Shown here in pieces: positions 18,364 through 27,504 of a stretch of 64,000 nucleotides of DNA (position 1 is the stretch's first letter; every line of letters starts with the position of its first letter). The notes beneath the pieces are model-generated. The model saw nothing but the letters and a program-made list of their open reading frames with translations, was not told the origin of the DNA and did not search any database. The stretch spans positions 62,001-126,000 of the forward strand of contig NZ_WHOD01000105.1 of the NCBI RefSeq assembly GCF_013141765.1. Reading direction: 5' to 3'. This DNA is from Paenibacillus foliorum. Its GTDB lineage: Bacteria; Bacillota; Bacilli; Paenibacillales; NBRC-103111. The position numbers and the translations under genes are program-made.

Positions 18364-19102
18364 GACGAGGCACCTCGAAGGAATACCCTATCCCCCACAG
18401 TGTTTGGATCGACCATTCCGTGCTGGCACCTAGCTTTTTACGCAAATTTTTAACATGTGCATCTACGGTTCGAGTACCGCCGCTGAAGTCAAAGTTCCAC
18501 ACATAACCGAGTAAATCCTCACGTGAGTAAACTCTGCCAGGATTTGAAGCAAGAAAGTGCAGCAGCTCGATCTCTTTGGGAGTTAAGTCCATCCTTATAC
18601 CGGCTAATGTAACCCTATACTGGTCTGGATCCACCATCAACTCACCAATTCGGAGAGTCTTCTTAAGCGGTTCCAACTTCTGTCTGACAGCGGTAGTGCT
18701 TTGAGATTGAGTGCGCCTTAGCACAGCCTTAATTCTCGCAATCAGTTCGTTCGGATCGAAAGGCTTGACTATATAATCGTCCACACCTAAATTAAAGGCC
18801 CGCAGCTTATCTATTGATTCACCCTTGGCGGTGAGAAAAATGATCGGCGTTTGTGCAATCGGTCCCGGCTCTCCCCGAATGTGAGCACAAAGCTCAAAAC
18901 CAGAATAATCCGGCAGCATCACATCAAGCAGAACCAAATCCGGTTTATGGTCCCTCAGTAGTTGTATGACCTCACCGCCACGATAAGTAATAACCGGTTC
19001 ATATGAGGCATGCTCCAGATAGAGTCTGATCACTTCCACAATATTCGGTTCATCATCAACTACAACTATTTTACCCAGCTTAAGGTCAGGCATGATGCTC
19101 AT
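18356..19102 (-). CDS. OmpR-family response regulator
   Basis: This 248-residue regulator has a receiver domain with acidic pocket VVVDDEPN, phosphorylated D60 (LVLLDVMLPD) and the Lys of VDDYIVKPFDPNEL, then a winged-helix DNA-binding domain from about residue 150 (LTPKEIELLHFLASNPG ... GTRTVDAHVKNLRKKLG). The ATG at 19102 overlaps the stop of the upstream DUF309 gene (ATGA) and has AGAGGG seven bases upstream; a second in-frame ATG lies three codons in. Confidence 0.95.
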   Translation of the reverse strand: MSIMPDLKLGKIVVVDDEPNIVEVIRLYLEHASYEPVITYRGGEVIQLLRDHKPDLVLLDVMLPDYSGFELCAHIRGEPGPIAQTPIIFLTAKGESIDKLRAFNLGVDDYIVKPFDPNELIARIKAVLRRTQSQSTTAVRQKLEPLKKTLRIGELMVDPDQYRVTLAGIRMDLTPKEIELLHFLASNPGRVYSREDLLGYVWNFDFSGGTRTVDAHVKNLRKKLGASTEWSIQTLWGIGYSFEVPRHA

Positions 19103-19635
19103 TCTTTTACCCTCTTTGCTGCTTGTTTAGTTTGTCGACTCAGTTCTCGCTCCGCTATAACCACACTACGGTCTCTCAAAGTATGTTTGTTAATCAGATA
19201 CGTATTCGAAAAATCACTGTAGCACTGCCACATCAAAGCTTTTTCAATACTCTGCTTTACACAAATCTCCTCTAGCTCGGCATCTGCCAATGGAATATTC
19301 AAATCCTCATACTGAAAGTCAGGAGCAGTCAATTGCGCCAGACGAGCCGTAAGCTGTGCGCGAAAATCATCAGGTTCTATACCAAGCTTAATTAAATCGG
19401 ATTCGATAAAGTTCTTTAATGCACTTTGCAGCATTTTTACCGCTCCCGCCAAATTCCCCCTACGCTGATGATAGAGTGACACTGCAACCTGAATGCAACC
19501 AACATAAGCCGTGGCCAGTGGGTCGTTAGGGTGCTCTTTCCAATATTCTTCCAGCACTTCGTGACACTCAAAATAATCTCTTTGCGAATGAAAATAAATC
19601 AAATAATCGATATAAGCTTGAGGATATTTGGACAT
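19099..19635 (-). CDS. DUF309 domain protein, first gene of the kinase operon
   Basis: DUF309 is a small helical family of unknown function. The 178-residue protein carries its hallmark YFECHEVLEEYWKEH near residue 18 and then LATAYVGCIQVAVSLYHQRRGN, followed by predicted helices. The ATG at 19635 follows AGAGGCGGGAAATC; an in-frame start eight codons upstream lacks a site. Its stop overlaps the response regulator start by four bases, so kinase, regulator and DUF309 protein are co-expressed. Confidence 0.88.
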   Translation of the reverse strand: MSKYPQAYIDYLIYFHSQRDYFECHEVLEEYWKEHPNDPLATAYVGCIQVAVSLYHQRRGNLAGAVKMLQSALKNFIESDLIKLGIEPDDFRAQLTARLAQLTAPDFQYEDLNIPLADAELEEICVKQSIEKALMWQCYSDFSNTYLINKHTLRDRSVVIAERELSRQTKQAAKRVKE

Positions 19636-19803
19636 GATTTCCCGCCTCTGTATATACATGAATTAATAAATGATTATTGTGGTCACACAATGGTTATTCT
19701 TATTGTATCAAGAAGGGATAAAAACTGAAACCTTTGTGTAGATTTTTCGTAGTAAATACATGAGGTATAATTCTACTCAAAATTATGATGGAGGGTTAAT
19801 GGT

Positions 19804-20238
19804 ATGTGGAAAAAATTATCCATGGTTATGCTGGCGTTAACGATTGCATTTTCGTTTAGTGCCGTAGGCGTTGTCGATGCTGCCAAGTCTTATAGTGGCG
19901 GTAAGAAAAGCTTCAATTCGAACACGACTCCAAGTCAAAACAGCGGTGCTACCAAAGCGGATCCTAGTGCTGCTACTAAGACACCGAACGCTGCAACAAA
20001 TCCTACTACAGGAGCAAAGCCCGGCTTTTTTAGCGGTGGTTTGATGAAGGGTATGCTGATCGGTGGTTTAGCTGGTATGTTATTCGGCGGCCTATTCGGC
20101 AACTTGGGAGCACTTGGTGATATCTTAGGATTGCTAGTCAATGTATTAGCTGTCGTGGCCCTGGTCGCGGTTGTTATCAAAATTGTGCAGCATTTCCGTA
20201 ACAAACGCAAATTTGATCAAGAGCCTAAGCGCTACTAA
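19804..20238 (+). CDS. Small secreted/membrane protein with Tim44-like glycine-rich N-terminal region
   Basis: The 144-residue protein has a signal peptide (cleavage near VVDAAKSYSGG), a Ser/Asn/Thr/Pro/Ala-rich linker, a glycine-rich hydrophobic hairpin (residues about 77-105, with GGLMKGMLIGGLAGMLFGG) and a final membrane helix (LVNVLAVVALVAVVIKIV) with a basic tail. The layout resembles the N-terminal part of bacterial Tim44-like membrane proteins, but the Tim44 lipid-binding domain is absent. The ATG has GGAGGG nine bases upstream. A YxcD gene follows 29 bases later. Confidence 0.8.
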   Translation: MWKKLSMVMLALTIAFSFSAVGVVDAAKSYSGGKKSFNSNTTPSQNSGATKADPSAATKTPNAATNPTTGAKPGFFSGGLMKGMLIGGLAGMLFGGLFGNLGALGDILGLLVNVLAVVALVAVVIKIVQHFRNKRKFDQEPKRY

Positions 20239-20267
20239 TCCCTAAGGATTAACGAGGTCACCTAAAC

Positions 20268-20549
20268 ATGAGACTATCCGAACAAGAAATTATTAATGCT
20301 ATATGCTTGCATATGGCCGAAAGAAAACGGCTGCAACCGAACCAGATAGAGGTTGAGATGATGTGGGACGAGGACTATGGCTTCTCTGCAGAGGTCCTTG
20401 CCGAAGGTCGCAGCCAAATTATTATTGCAGCGAATATTCTGGAGGCTATCGAACGTTACTTGTTAACACAGCAGAACGTTCGTGTGTTCCGAGACCAAAT
20501 CCAACTACAATTGGATGAGGAAATCGTTGCAGACATCAATATCAATTAA
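20268..20549 (+). CDS. YxcD-family protein (DUF2653)
   Basis: The 93-residue protein matches the small YxcD/DUF2653 family of Bacillales: LSEQEIINAICLHMAERK at the start, then VEMMWDEDYGFSAEV and an IQLQLDEEIVADI ending. Its role is unknown. It lies 29 bases after the Tim44-like gene, so the two are probably co-transcribed, and a strong terminator follows. Confidence 0.8.
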   Translation: MRLSEQEIINAICLHMAERKRLQPNQIEVEMMWDEDYGFSAEVLAEGRSQIIIAANILEAIERYLLTQQNVRVFRDQIQLQLDEEIVADININ

Positions 20550-20571
20550 ACAAGATAAGCCAAACAAGAAG

Positions 20572-20608
20572 TCCCCTATACCGGTCAACCGGATAGGGGA
20601 TTTTTTTT
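20572..20608 (+). terminator. Intrinsic terminator after the YxcD gene
   Basis: TCCCCTAT and ATAGGGGA pair around an inner CCGGT/ACCGG stem, followed by eight T residues. Confidence 0.92.
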
Positions 20609-20721
20609 CACGACTTTGTAACAAAATAGAGCGAATCTTCTTTCTACTATTTTCCTACGCAACTTACTAGTACCTATTTGCGTTTAATTTAGTAGATATA
20701 GTAGAAAGAGGCTGATGCAAT

Positions 20722-22653
20722 TTGAAGCGCAATACCCTATTGATCGCGTCCGTTCTGGCACTGTTCCTTTCTTCAACCAGTACAGCAATGGCTGCGGATA
20801 AAACATCTAAATACCGAGTCTATCAGGACAGTCATATTCTGATGGAAACACCAGATTACAAATCGGCTGAAAACTACGCTAAGTCATACACAAGCAGTCA
20901 TGTTGAAGAAATTTCTACCCGCAAGTGGCTGTGGAACAATTACCCGCGCTACAAGGTATATCAGAGTGGGCTAAGCAGCTCTACGTGGGAGTTCGCTACT
21001 CTAGATCAAGCGATCCGAGAGGCTTCCAAATGGGGACACGCCAGCGTCCGTGACCTTCAGTCTGACGGCTGGGTCTGGAACAATTATCCGAAATATCGGC
21101 TTTACCAAGGTGATGCTACACTCGATTCCTGGGAGTTTGTCACACTAAATGAAGCCATGGCCGAAGCCAAAAAGTGGGGCAATACTCATATCATTGAGCT
21201 AAGCAGCCACCAATGGGTATGGGACAATATCCCTGACTCTCGCAAGGCTGAGCTGCGTTCATCGAACGACCGAATCTATCATGTCTATCAAGGTACAAAT
21301 ACTAGTGATGCCTGGTCATTCGCCTATCTTGAGGATGCAGTTAATGAATCTTTGAAATGGGGCAACTCTACCATTGCTAACAGTCAAATGAACAATCAGA
21401 TAGTTTTTTCCAATGTAAAAAACTATCAAGTGTACCAGTACGATACTATCTTGAATGCTTTTCTGAATCTGGATGATGCAATAGCATATGCTAAACAATT
21501 TGACCATACTCAAATCATAAATGTCGATCCAGCCTTCTCAGGCAGCAAACGCAGTATTTGGACTAATTATCCTTATTATCAAGTGTACCAAAGTGACAGA
21601 TGGATTGCTGACTATTCCAGTATTACTAATGCTTTAAACTATGCTATGGGCTATAGTAATGCTTCCGTCCGTTTGTTGGATGACAGTACAGTCATCTGGG
21701 ATAATTACCAGAATTTGCAATTTTGGGGCTGGAACGGCAGCTCAAATAATGATACGATTCGCAGTCAAGTAAACAATACAACCGGTCTTGATGTAGTATC
21801 ACCGACATACTTCAGCCTAGCTGATAGCTCTGGAACGTTAACAGATACATCGAACAAGGATACGGTTGCATGGCTGCAAGGCCAGGGCCATAAGGTTATG
21901 CCGCTTGTGAACAATCAATTCGATGCCGCGCTTACCAGTCAATTTCTGTCCAATACCGAAGCGCAAAATAAATTTATTCAGGCCTTAGTTAACAAAGGCG
22001 TTGCTTTGGGAGTAGAGGGGCTTAACATTGACTTTGAGAGCCTCTCAGGAAAGGATCGCGCTGCCTACACTGCTTTCATTAAGAACCTGACCGCAACAGC
22101 ACATGACAAAGGCTTGCTCATTTCGATAGATCTTCCACGTGGTAGTGTGAAATGGAATGCACAAACAGCCTTTGATCACGAGAAGCTTGGTGAAACTGTA
22201 GACTATATTATCACCATGACCTATGACCAGTACTGGAAAGGGAGCACGGAACCAGGTCCTGTTGCAGGATTGGAGTGGGTTGAGGAAGGGATTAAGGAGT
22301 TTCTCTCCTATGGGATTCCTAGAGATAAACTGATCATGGGGATACCGTTCTACGTTCGCGAATGGCAGGTTGACAGCAGCGGAAATCTAATTGATAACCG
22401 CGCACTCCTTATGAAGGATTTGCCTGCGCTAATCGCGAGCAAGAAAGCAACATTGACGTTCGACAACAAGTTCGGTCAATATAAGGTTGAATATAGCGAG
22501 AATGATAATAAACGAGTGTTCTGGTTGGAGAATGAGGAAACCGTAAAAGCGCGGCTAGAAATCGCCAATAAGTATGATATTGCAGGCGTAGCTGCATGGA
22601 GACTCGGTTATGATGCCGCCGATCTGTGGAAGATGATGCTTCAGCAAAAGTAA
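20722..22653 (+). CDS. Secreted glycoside hydrolase family 18 enzyme with six N-terminal repeats
   Basis: The 643-residue protein has a signal peptide ending near AMAADKTSK, six repeats of roughly 50 residues (about 30-345), then a GH18 barrel (about 346-643). Each repeat starts Y-x-V-Y-Q and ends near W-x-W-x-N-Y-P. The catalytic motif is GLNIDFE at about 433-439; Asp437 and Glu439 fit the SleL/YaaH-type motif, which keeps the last D-x-E but not the full chitinase DxxDxDxE. Substrate is likely peptidoglycan or chitin-like glycan. The start is TTG at 20722, with AAAGAGG upstream. A terminator follows. The function of the repeats is unknown; wall binding is my inference. Confidence 0.87.
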   Translation: MKRNTLLIASVLALFLSSTSTAMAADKTSKYRVYQDSHILMETPDYKSAENYAKSYTSSHVEEISTRKWLWNNYPRYKVYQSGLSSSTWEFATLDQAIREASKWGHASVRDLQSDGWVWNNYPKYRLYQGDATLDSWEFVTLNEAMAEAKKWGNTHIIELSSHQWVWDNIPDSRKAELRSSNDRIYHVYQGTNTSDAWSFAYLEDAVNESLKWGNSTIANSQMNNQIVFSNVKNYQVYQYDTILNAFLNLDDAIAYAKQFDHTQIINVDPAFSGSKRSIWTNYPYYQVYQSDRWIADYSSITNALNYAMGYSNASVRLLDDSTVIWDNYQNLQFWGWNGSSNNDTIRSQVNNTTGLDVVSPTYFSLADSSGTLTDTSNKDTVAWLQGQGHKVMPLVNNQFDAALTSQFLSNTEAQNKFIQALVNKGVALGVEGLNIDFESLSGKDRAAYTAFIKNLTATAHDKGLLISIDLPRGSVKWNAQTAFDHEKLGETVDYIITMTYDQYWKGSTEPGPVAGLEWVEEGIKEFLSYGIPRDKLIMGIPFYVREWQVDSSGNLIDNRALLMKDLPALIASKKATLTFDNKFGQYKVEYSENDNKRVFWLENEETVKARLEIANKYDIAGVAAWRLGYDAADLWKMMLQQK

Positions 22654-22662
22654 TATTAAAAA

Positions 22663-22717
22663 AAGCAAAAGCCCGACTCTCCCTTGTTGAAGGGGGTGTC
22701 GGGCTTTTTGCTTTGGG
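22663..22717. terminator. Strong intrinsic terminator between GH18 and yyaL-like genes
   Basis: AAGCAAAAGCCCGAC pairs with GTCGGGCTTTTTGCTT over an inner CCCTT/AAGGG stem. T runs on both strands suggest that it serves both converging genes. Confidence 0.9.
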
Positions 22718-22802
22718 CTTCCAGCTAGTATACTACTGAACTGCAGTTGTCCTGGAACATTACTATTTTAGCGACATTCCCCATCGTCGATCTCTGGGAG
22801 CT

Positions 22803-24872
22803 TCAAGCATTCAGATCTTCTAGCTCTTCCAAGTCAGTTGTCGGCGAATGACACGCAAAGTTTTCACATACATAGGCTGTGGCTCTGCCACCTAGCTGCA
22901 CTTTATCTTGTACGAGTGGAATCAACCTACGGACCGCATCCCCTTGCTCCCCCTTTGGGTGCAGCATCATGATTGCATTTGGCAAAAATTGAGTCTGCAG
23001 CTTGGCGATCATCTCCTGCATATCTGCCTTAGCTGGATCACCTGCAAGAACGATTTCCATTGGTGCGCTCACCGTATAATCGAGTGCCATCATAAACAAG
23101 GCATGCCCTGAGGGGTATTTCTGTACCGAACCCGCGAATGCTTTGAGCTGCTCGTCCGCCTTTTGGGACAGCTTGGCATTATACGTATAGCTAGCCAGTT
23201 TAGCCATATTTAACGCAGCTGCAGAGTTTCCTGAAGGCATCGCTCCGTCATAAATTTCCTTAGGGCGTGTAAATAGCTGCTCGCCATCCTCACCGTAGAA
23301 GAAGCATCCCCCCTTCTCCTTATCCCAGAACAGACGTAGCATCTCCTCATTTAGTTCAACAGCCGCTTGCAGCAGTTCAAGCTCAAAGGTAGCTTCATAC
23401 AGCTCGATTAAACCCCATACTACAAAAGCATAATCATCCAAATATCCTAGAAAAGCAGCTTGTCCATCACGGTAGCGTGCCAACAGCCTTCCGTCCTCAC
23501 GACGAAGCTCCTTAAGGATGAAATCAACGGCACGGCGTGCTGCCAGTGCATACTCCTGCTTTTGCAATGCCTTTGCTGCTTTGGCCAGCGCCATAATCAT
23601 AAGCCCGTTCCAAGATGTGAGTATTTTATCATCCTTGTGCGGATGGATTCGTTGTCCCCGATACTCAAATAGCTTTTTCCTTGAAGTCTCTAATCGTCTG
23701 GTTAGTTCCTTAAGTGGAATCTGCTTAAGCCTTGCAGCATCTTCAAGGGTCCATTGAATCAGATTTGGGATGCTCTGTCCTTCGAAGTTTCCTTCATCTG
23801 TTATATCATAAACGCTGCAATAAAGTTCACCCTCTTCGTCACCCAGCACCTGATTAATCTCGGAGGGTATCCAGATGTAAAACTTGCCCTCCTCACCTTC
23901 TGAATCCGCATCCTCTGCAGAGTAGAAAGCACCTCCGGCATCGGTCATATCTCGCAGCACGTAAGTGATGATTTGCTCCGCAACCTCAGCGTATTGCTTC
24001 TTGCCGGTAACCTGATACGCTTCGATATTCGTCATCGTGAGCAGTGCATTATCGTAGAGCATCTTCTCAAAATGTGGGACCAGCCACTTCTCATCCGTTG
24101 AATAACGGGCGAAACCGAAGCCTACGTGATCGTACATACCGCCTCGGTACATACTGTCCAATGTCTTCTCAACGATAGCAAGCGCATGTTCATTGTTAGT
24201 ACGTTTGTAATAGCGAAGCAAAAAGGACAAGTTATGAGAAGTCGGGAACTTCGGAGCATCGCCAAACCCTCCGTACTGGCTGTCAAACAGCTCTTCATAG
24301 ATCTGGTAAGCCTGCTCCAGCGACTCTTCCGATATGTCCCCCTCCAGATTGGCAATCAATCTACTTTGCGTTTCTGACACGACTTGATTGCTCAACTCAA
24401 CTACGCGTTCAGGGTCCTCCTTCCATTTACCTGTAAGCTGTGGCAGCAGCTCCATTAACCCTTTACGGCCATACTTGCGACCTTTCGGGAAATAGGTGCC
24501 TGCAAAGAAAGGCTTCTTCTCCGGTGTCATTACGATCGTAAGCGGCCATCCTCCCTGACCAGTTAGCGCTTGGCATACCGACATATACAGGTTATCAACA
24601 TCCGGTCGCTCCTCGCGGTCTACCTTTACTGCTATGTAATCTCTGTTTAACAGCTCCGCTACTTCATCATCCTCGAAGGATTCGTGTGCCATAACGTGGC
24701 ACCAATGACAAGTAGAGTAGCCGATAGATAAGAAGATGGGCTTATTTTCTCTTCTCGCTGTATCAAATGCTTCTTCACTCCACGGGAACCATTTCACGGG
24801 ATTATAGGCATGTTGAAGCAAATATGGGGATTTCTCAGCGATTAATCTATTGGGTATGGAATTAGTTGTCAT
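22803..24872 (-). CDS. Thioredoxin-domain protein of the YyaL/DUF255 (SSP411-like) family
   Basis: The 689-residue protein has an N-terminal DUF255 thioredoxin fold: SPYLLQHAYNPVKWFPWSEE, then the active-site-like C55/C58 in STCHWCHVMAHESF. A long (alpha/alpha)6 helical region similar to glycan-processing barrels fills the rest, with FPTSHNLSFLLRYY, LLTSWNGLMIMALAKA and the late PSGNSAAALN segment. Bacillus YyaL has the same size and layout; the biochemical function is not established. The ATG has AAGGTG about ten bases upstream. Two decayed relatives lie at 30190-30330 and 34583-34742. Confidence 0.93.
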   Translation of the reverse strand: MTTNSIPNRLIAEKSPYLLQHAYNPVKWFPWSEEAFDTARRENKPIFLSIGYSTCHWCHVMAHESFEDDEVAELLNRDYIAVKVDREERPDVDNLYMSVCQALTGQGGWPLTIVMTPEKKPFFAGTYFPKGRKYGRKGLMELLPQLTGKWKEDPERVVELSNQVVSETQSRLIANLEGDISEESLEQAYQIYEELFDSQYGGFGDAPKFPTSHNLSFLLRYYKRTNNEHALAIVEKTLDSMYRGGMYDHVGFGFARYSTDEKWLVPHFEKMLYDNALLTMTNIEAYQVTGKKQYAEVAEQIITYVLRDMTDAGGAFYSAEDADSEGEEGKFYIWIPSEINQVLGDEEGELYCSVYDITDEGNFEGQSIPNLIQWTLEDAARLKQIPLKELTRRLETSRKKLFEYRGQRIHPHKDDKILTSWNGLMIMALAKAAKALQKQEYALAARRAVDFILKELRREDGRLLARYRDGQAAFLGYLDDYAFVVWGLIELYEATFELELLQAAVELNEEMLRLFWDKEKGGCFFYGEDGEQLFTRPKEIYDGAMPSGNSAAALNMAKLASYTYNAKLSQKADEQLKAFAGSVQKYPSGHALFMMALDYTVSAPMEIVLAGDPAKADMQEMIAKLQTQFLPNAIMMLHPKGEQGDAVRRLIPLVQDKVQLGGRATAYVCENFACHSPTTDLEELEDLNA

Positions 24873-25401
24873 CGGGCATCACCTTCTTGGTTTATGGGAT
24901 ATATTTGTCGATGTATAGAGATTAACATATCCTTAAGCAAAAGGAAAAAACCATGTCAGTCAAACATGAGTTTTTGATTATGACCTATGGTTTGTTCCAA
25001 TGCGGAAGAAACAAGTTGCCGTCTTCTTGCGTCTGTCTATAGCCCAGCTTACAAGCACGCGGCCATGCAGATCCAACACACCACCAAGGCATAACAACCA
25101 CCCATCATCCGTAGGAATGTACGTAATATCGGAAAGTCATTTCTCACATGGTTTGCTTGTTTGAAAATTTTGTTCCAAAAGGTTCTCGAATATGAGCAGA
25201 TTATGCTTGGAATGTTCTTTTTATAAACACAAAAGCTCCCTTGGCAAGAGCAAGAGAGCTTCTGATCTGTACATTAAAAGGGGGTCCATGAGTATAGAAT
25301 AACCTCTCGACCTTAAACACTGAGAGCAATTTACATTTGTATAAATAAATTAAATTTGATAAAATAACTGACCAACGTTCGTTAACATCGAGGTGATTCT
25401 A
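24873..25401. other. Gene-free stretch with transposase scrap
   Basis: Apart from the IS3 remnant it holds a hairpin (AAGCTCCCTTG/CAAGAGAGCTT, about 25233-25261) and an AT-rich segment before the dead tetR gene. Nothing else in it is readable as a gene. Confidence 0.6.
24990..25190 (-). mobile_element. Remnant of an IS3-family transposase (OrfB catalytic core fragment)
   Basis: The minus strand reads as NLLEQNFQTSKPCEK, then a stop in place of the conserved Trp, then LSDITYIPTDDGWLLCLG and GVLDLHGRVLVSWAIDRR. That is the start of the DDE (rve) catalytic domain of IS3-family OrfB proteins, including the first catalytic Asp. Both ends are missing, and there are no clear terminal repeats. Only about 65 codons survive, so the element is dead. 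Confidence 0.75.
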
Positions 25402-25864
25402 TTGAAAAGTAAAGAGGTTAAAGACGTCGTTATAAATTTTTTTGCAATTAATGGGTATTAGGGAGTATCTCAGTCTCAAATTGCCGAGAATGTCGGTATG
25501 AGAAAACAGTCTCTCTATGCTCATTTCTAAGGGATAGATGATCTTTGATTTGTTTCAACAGAGCAAGCAGTTAAAGTTTTGGCTGCGTATGTCTTTTTTT
25601 CCACCTCTCCATCTTGCAACAGCGATTAATGAGGAAGTAATCGATACGAAAAAAAAGATTCAAACCGTACTAGAAAGCAAATTTCAAGATTGGATCGATG
25701 CCAAAGCCATCATGAAAGATACAGCCTTCATAACTACTCTTGCCTTCTTAGGTATAGTTGATTCGATCATGCTAGAGCTTGCATATGGAAATAATGAGAA
25801 ACGTTTAAACGGTAAACTAAATGCCTCATGGACCGTATTTTGGAGAGGTATTTCACAGCTATGA
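25402..25864 (+). pseudogene. Decayed TetR-family repressor upstream of the MFS pump
   Basis: Read from the TTG at 25402 the frame gives an HTH-like start (KSKEVKDVVINFFAINGY), a stop, VSQSQIAENVGMRKQSLYAHF, another stop, GIDDL and a third stop. The coding sense then continues one frame over as INEEVIDTKKKIQTVLESKF and ends with LELAYGNNEKRLNGKLNASW. The LYAHF-x-GIDDL string is the TetR recognition helix signature. At least three stops and one frameshift make it non-functional. It lies 24 bases upstream of the pump gene, the normal place for its local repressor. Confidence 0.85.
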
Positions 25865-25888
25865 TTTTTCAGAGAGAGGTATTGCTTC

Positions 25889-27091
25889 ATGAAGAAACCA
25901 TTGAAAGAACAAAAAACAGTCTTACTCATTCTATTAAGTAATATATTCATTATTTTTCTGGGAGTCGGACTTATCATCCCTGTTATGCCATCCTTTATGA
26001 ATATCATGCATTTATCAGGCCAAACGATGGGTTATCTTGTAGCAGCCTTTGCGTTCGCACAATTACTTATGTCTCCCCTGGCAGGACGATGGATTGACTG
26101 TTATGGCAGAAAAAAAATGATCATAATCGGCTTATTCATCTTCAGCGTATCAGAGTTGATCTTTGGTATAGGTACACATGTATCCGTTCTTTATTTATCC
26201 AGAGTTCTAGGAGGCATTAGTAGTGCATTTATTATGCCAGCCGTTACTGCCTTTGTTGCAGATATTACCTCAGTAGAGGAAAGGCCAAAAGCGATGGGCT
26301 ATATTTCTGCTGCCATTAGTATTGGTTTTATTATTGGCCCAGGTATCGGAGGTTTTATTGCTGAGCTGGGAGTGCGTGCCCCATTCTACTTTGCTGCTGG
26401 CTTCGCATTGATAACATGTATTTCATCCCTATTTATTTTAACAGAGCCACTAACCAAACAGCAGCTTTTGGAAACCACTCAGCTTAAAAAAGATACAAAC
26501 TTTGTAAGTGATCTCAAACGATCATTTCATCCACTATACATTATTGCCTTTATTATTGTGTTTGTACTGGCCTTTGGTTTATCAGCATATGAAACTGTAT
26601 TTAGTCTGTATTCTGATCATAAATTTGGTTTTACTCCACGAGATATTGCTACCATTATAACAATAAGCGCAATCTTCGGGGTTGTAGTTCAGGTCTTTAT
26701 GTTTGGTAAAATGGTAGATAAACTCGGTGAAAAGAAACTCATCCAGATATGCTTAATTGCTGGCGTAGTATTAGCGGTAGCATCCACCATGATCTCTAGC
26801 TATTTAGCCATTTTGCTAATAACTTGCTTCATCTTTCTCGCATTTGACTTGCTACGACCAGCATTAACGACCTATTTATCAAAAACTGCCGAAAAAGAAC
26901 AAGGATTTATTGCTGGAATGAACTCAACATATACAAGCTTAGGCAATATCGTCGGGCCCGCGTTAGGCGGTATATTATTTGATGTAAACATTAACTATCC
27001 GTATCTCTTTGCTGCTGTTATTTTGTTTATTGGTCTTGTAATTACGATGATGTGGAAAGAAAAACAATCAGCAAGCAGCTTGGCGAAATAA
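25889..27091 (+). CDS. MFS multidrug efflux transporter (NorA/Bmr-like)
   Basis: The 400-residue protein has twelve predicted membrane segments. It carries the MFS motif A region LAGRWIDCYGRKKMIIIG between helices 2 and 3, and the drug/H+ antiporter motif C GFIIGPGIGGFIAELG in helix 5. It resembles NorA, Bmr and Blt drug pumps; likely substrates are cationic dyes and fluoroquinolone-like compounds, which is family inference. The ATG has AGAGAGG about nine bases upstream. Base composition is AT-rich. The local repressor gene upstream is broken. Confidence 0.9.
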   Translation: MKKPLKEQKTVLLILLSNIFIIFLGVGLIIPVMPSFMNIMHLSGQTMGYLVAAFAFAQLLMSPLAGRWIDCYGRKKMIIIGLFIFSVSELIFGIGTHVSVLYLSRVLGGISSAFIMPAVTAFVADITSVEERPKAMGYISAAISIGFIIGPGIGGFIAELGVRAPFYFAAGFALITCISSLFILTEPLTKQQLLETTQLKKDTNFVSDLKRSFHPLYIIAFIIVFVLAFGLSAYETVFSLYSDHKFGFTPRDIATIITISAIFGVVVQVFMFGKMVDKLGEKKLIQICLIAGVVLAVASTMISSYLAILLITCFIFLAFDLLRPALTTYLSKTAEKEQGFIAGMNSTYTSLGNIVGPALGGILFDVNINYPYLFAAVILFIGLVITMMWKEKQSASSLAK

Positions 27092-27099
27092 TATGAGGA

Positions 27100-27405
27100 A
27101 CATTTTCAATTCTGGAGAACTCCATACAATCGTAGTTATGGTTATTTGTTTTCCAAAATAAGCATCGGGTTCTGTTTTGAACACCCCAACTCTGTTGAAA
27201 TGGTATTGATTTCGTACTTCCGAAAAGCTTGCTTTTGTCTAAAATGTAGCTTAGAACTTGACCTCTGGAGGAAATAATTTTATAGCCTTGTGCCTTGACA
27301 TATTCCTCAGATGTTCTTTTCATCACCCAGGACATCTCTGCTACATCCGGAAAGAATTAGCAGTACTAGCCCAATTATAAGAGTCATATTTGAAAGTCTT
27401 TTCAA
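27100..27405 (-). pseudogene. Frameshifted gene for a small lipoprotein
   Basis: A TTG at 27405 with GGAGG seven bases upstream opens LKRLSNMTLIIGLVLLILSG-C-SRDVLGDEKNI and then meets a stop; the C after LILSG is a textbook lipobox. One frame over, the sense continues as RTSEEYVKAQGYKIISSRG and QVLSYILDKSKL. Near 27175 it shifts again to read FKTEPDAYFGKQITITTIV. Two frameshifts split what looks like one secreted protein of about 100 residues. I do not recognise the family. Confidence 0.55.
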
Positions 27406-27504
27406 TTATTATCCTCCGGAGTATTCGTTCTGTAATTACAATAACGCAAGATTCGGTAATTTTGTTACATTTTTCTTTTGACAGTATGCGAATGCTAAAC
27501 ACTG

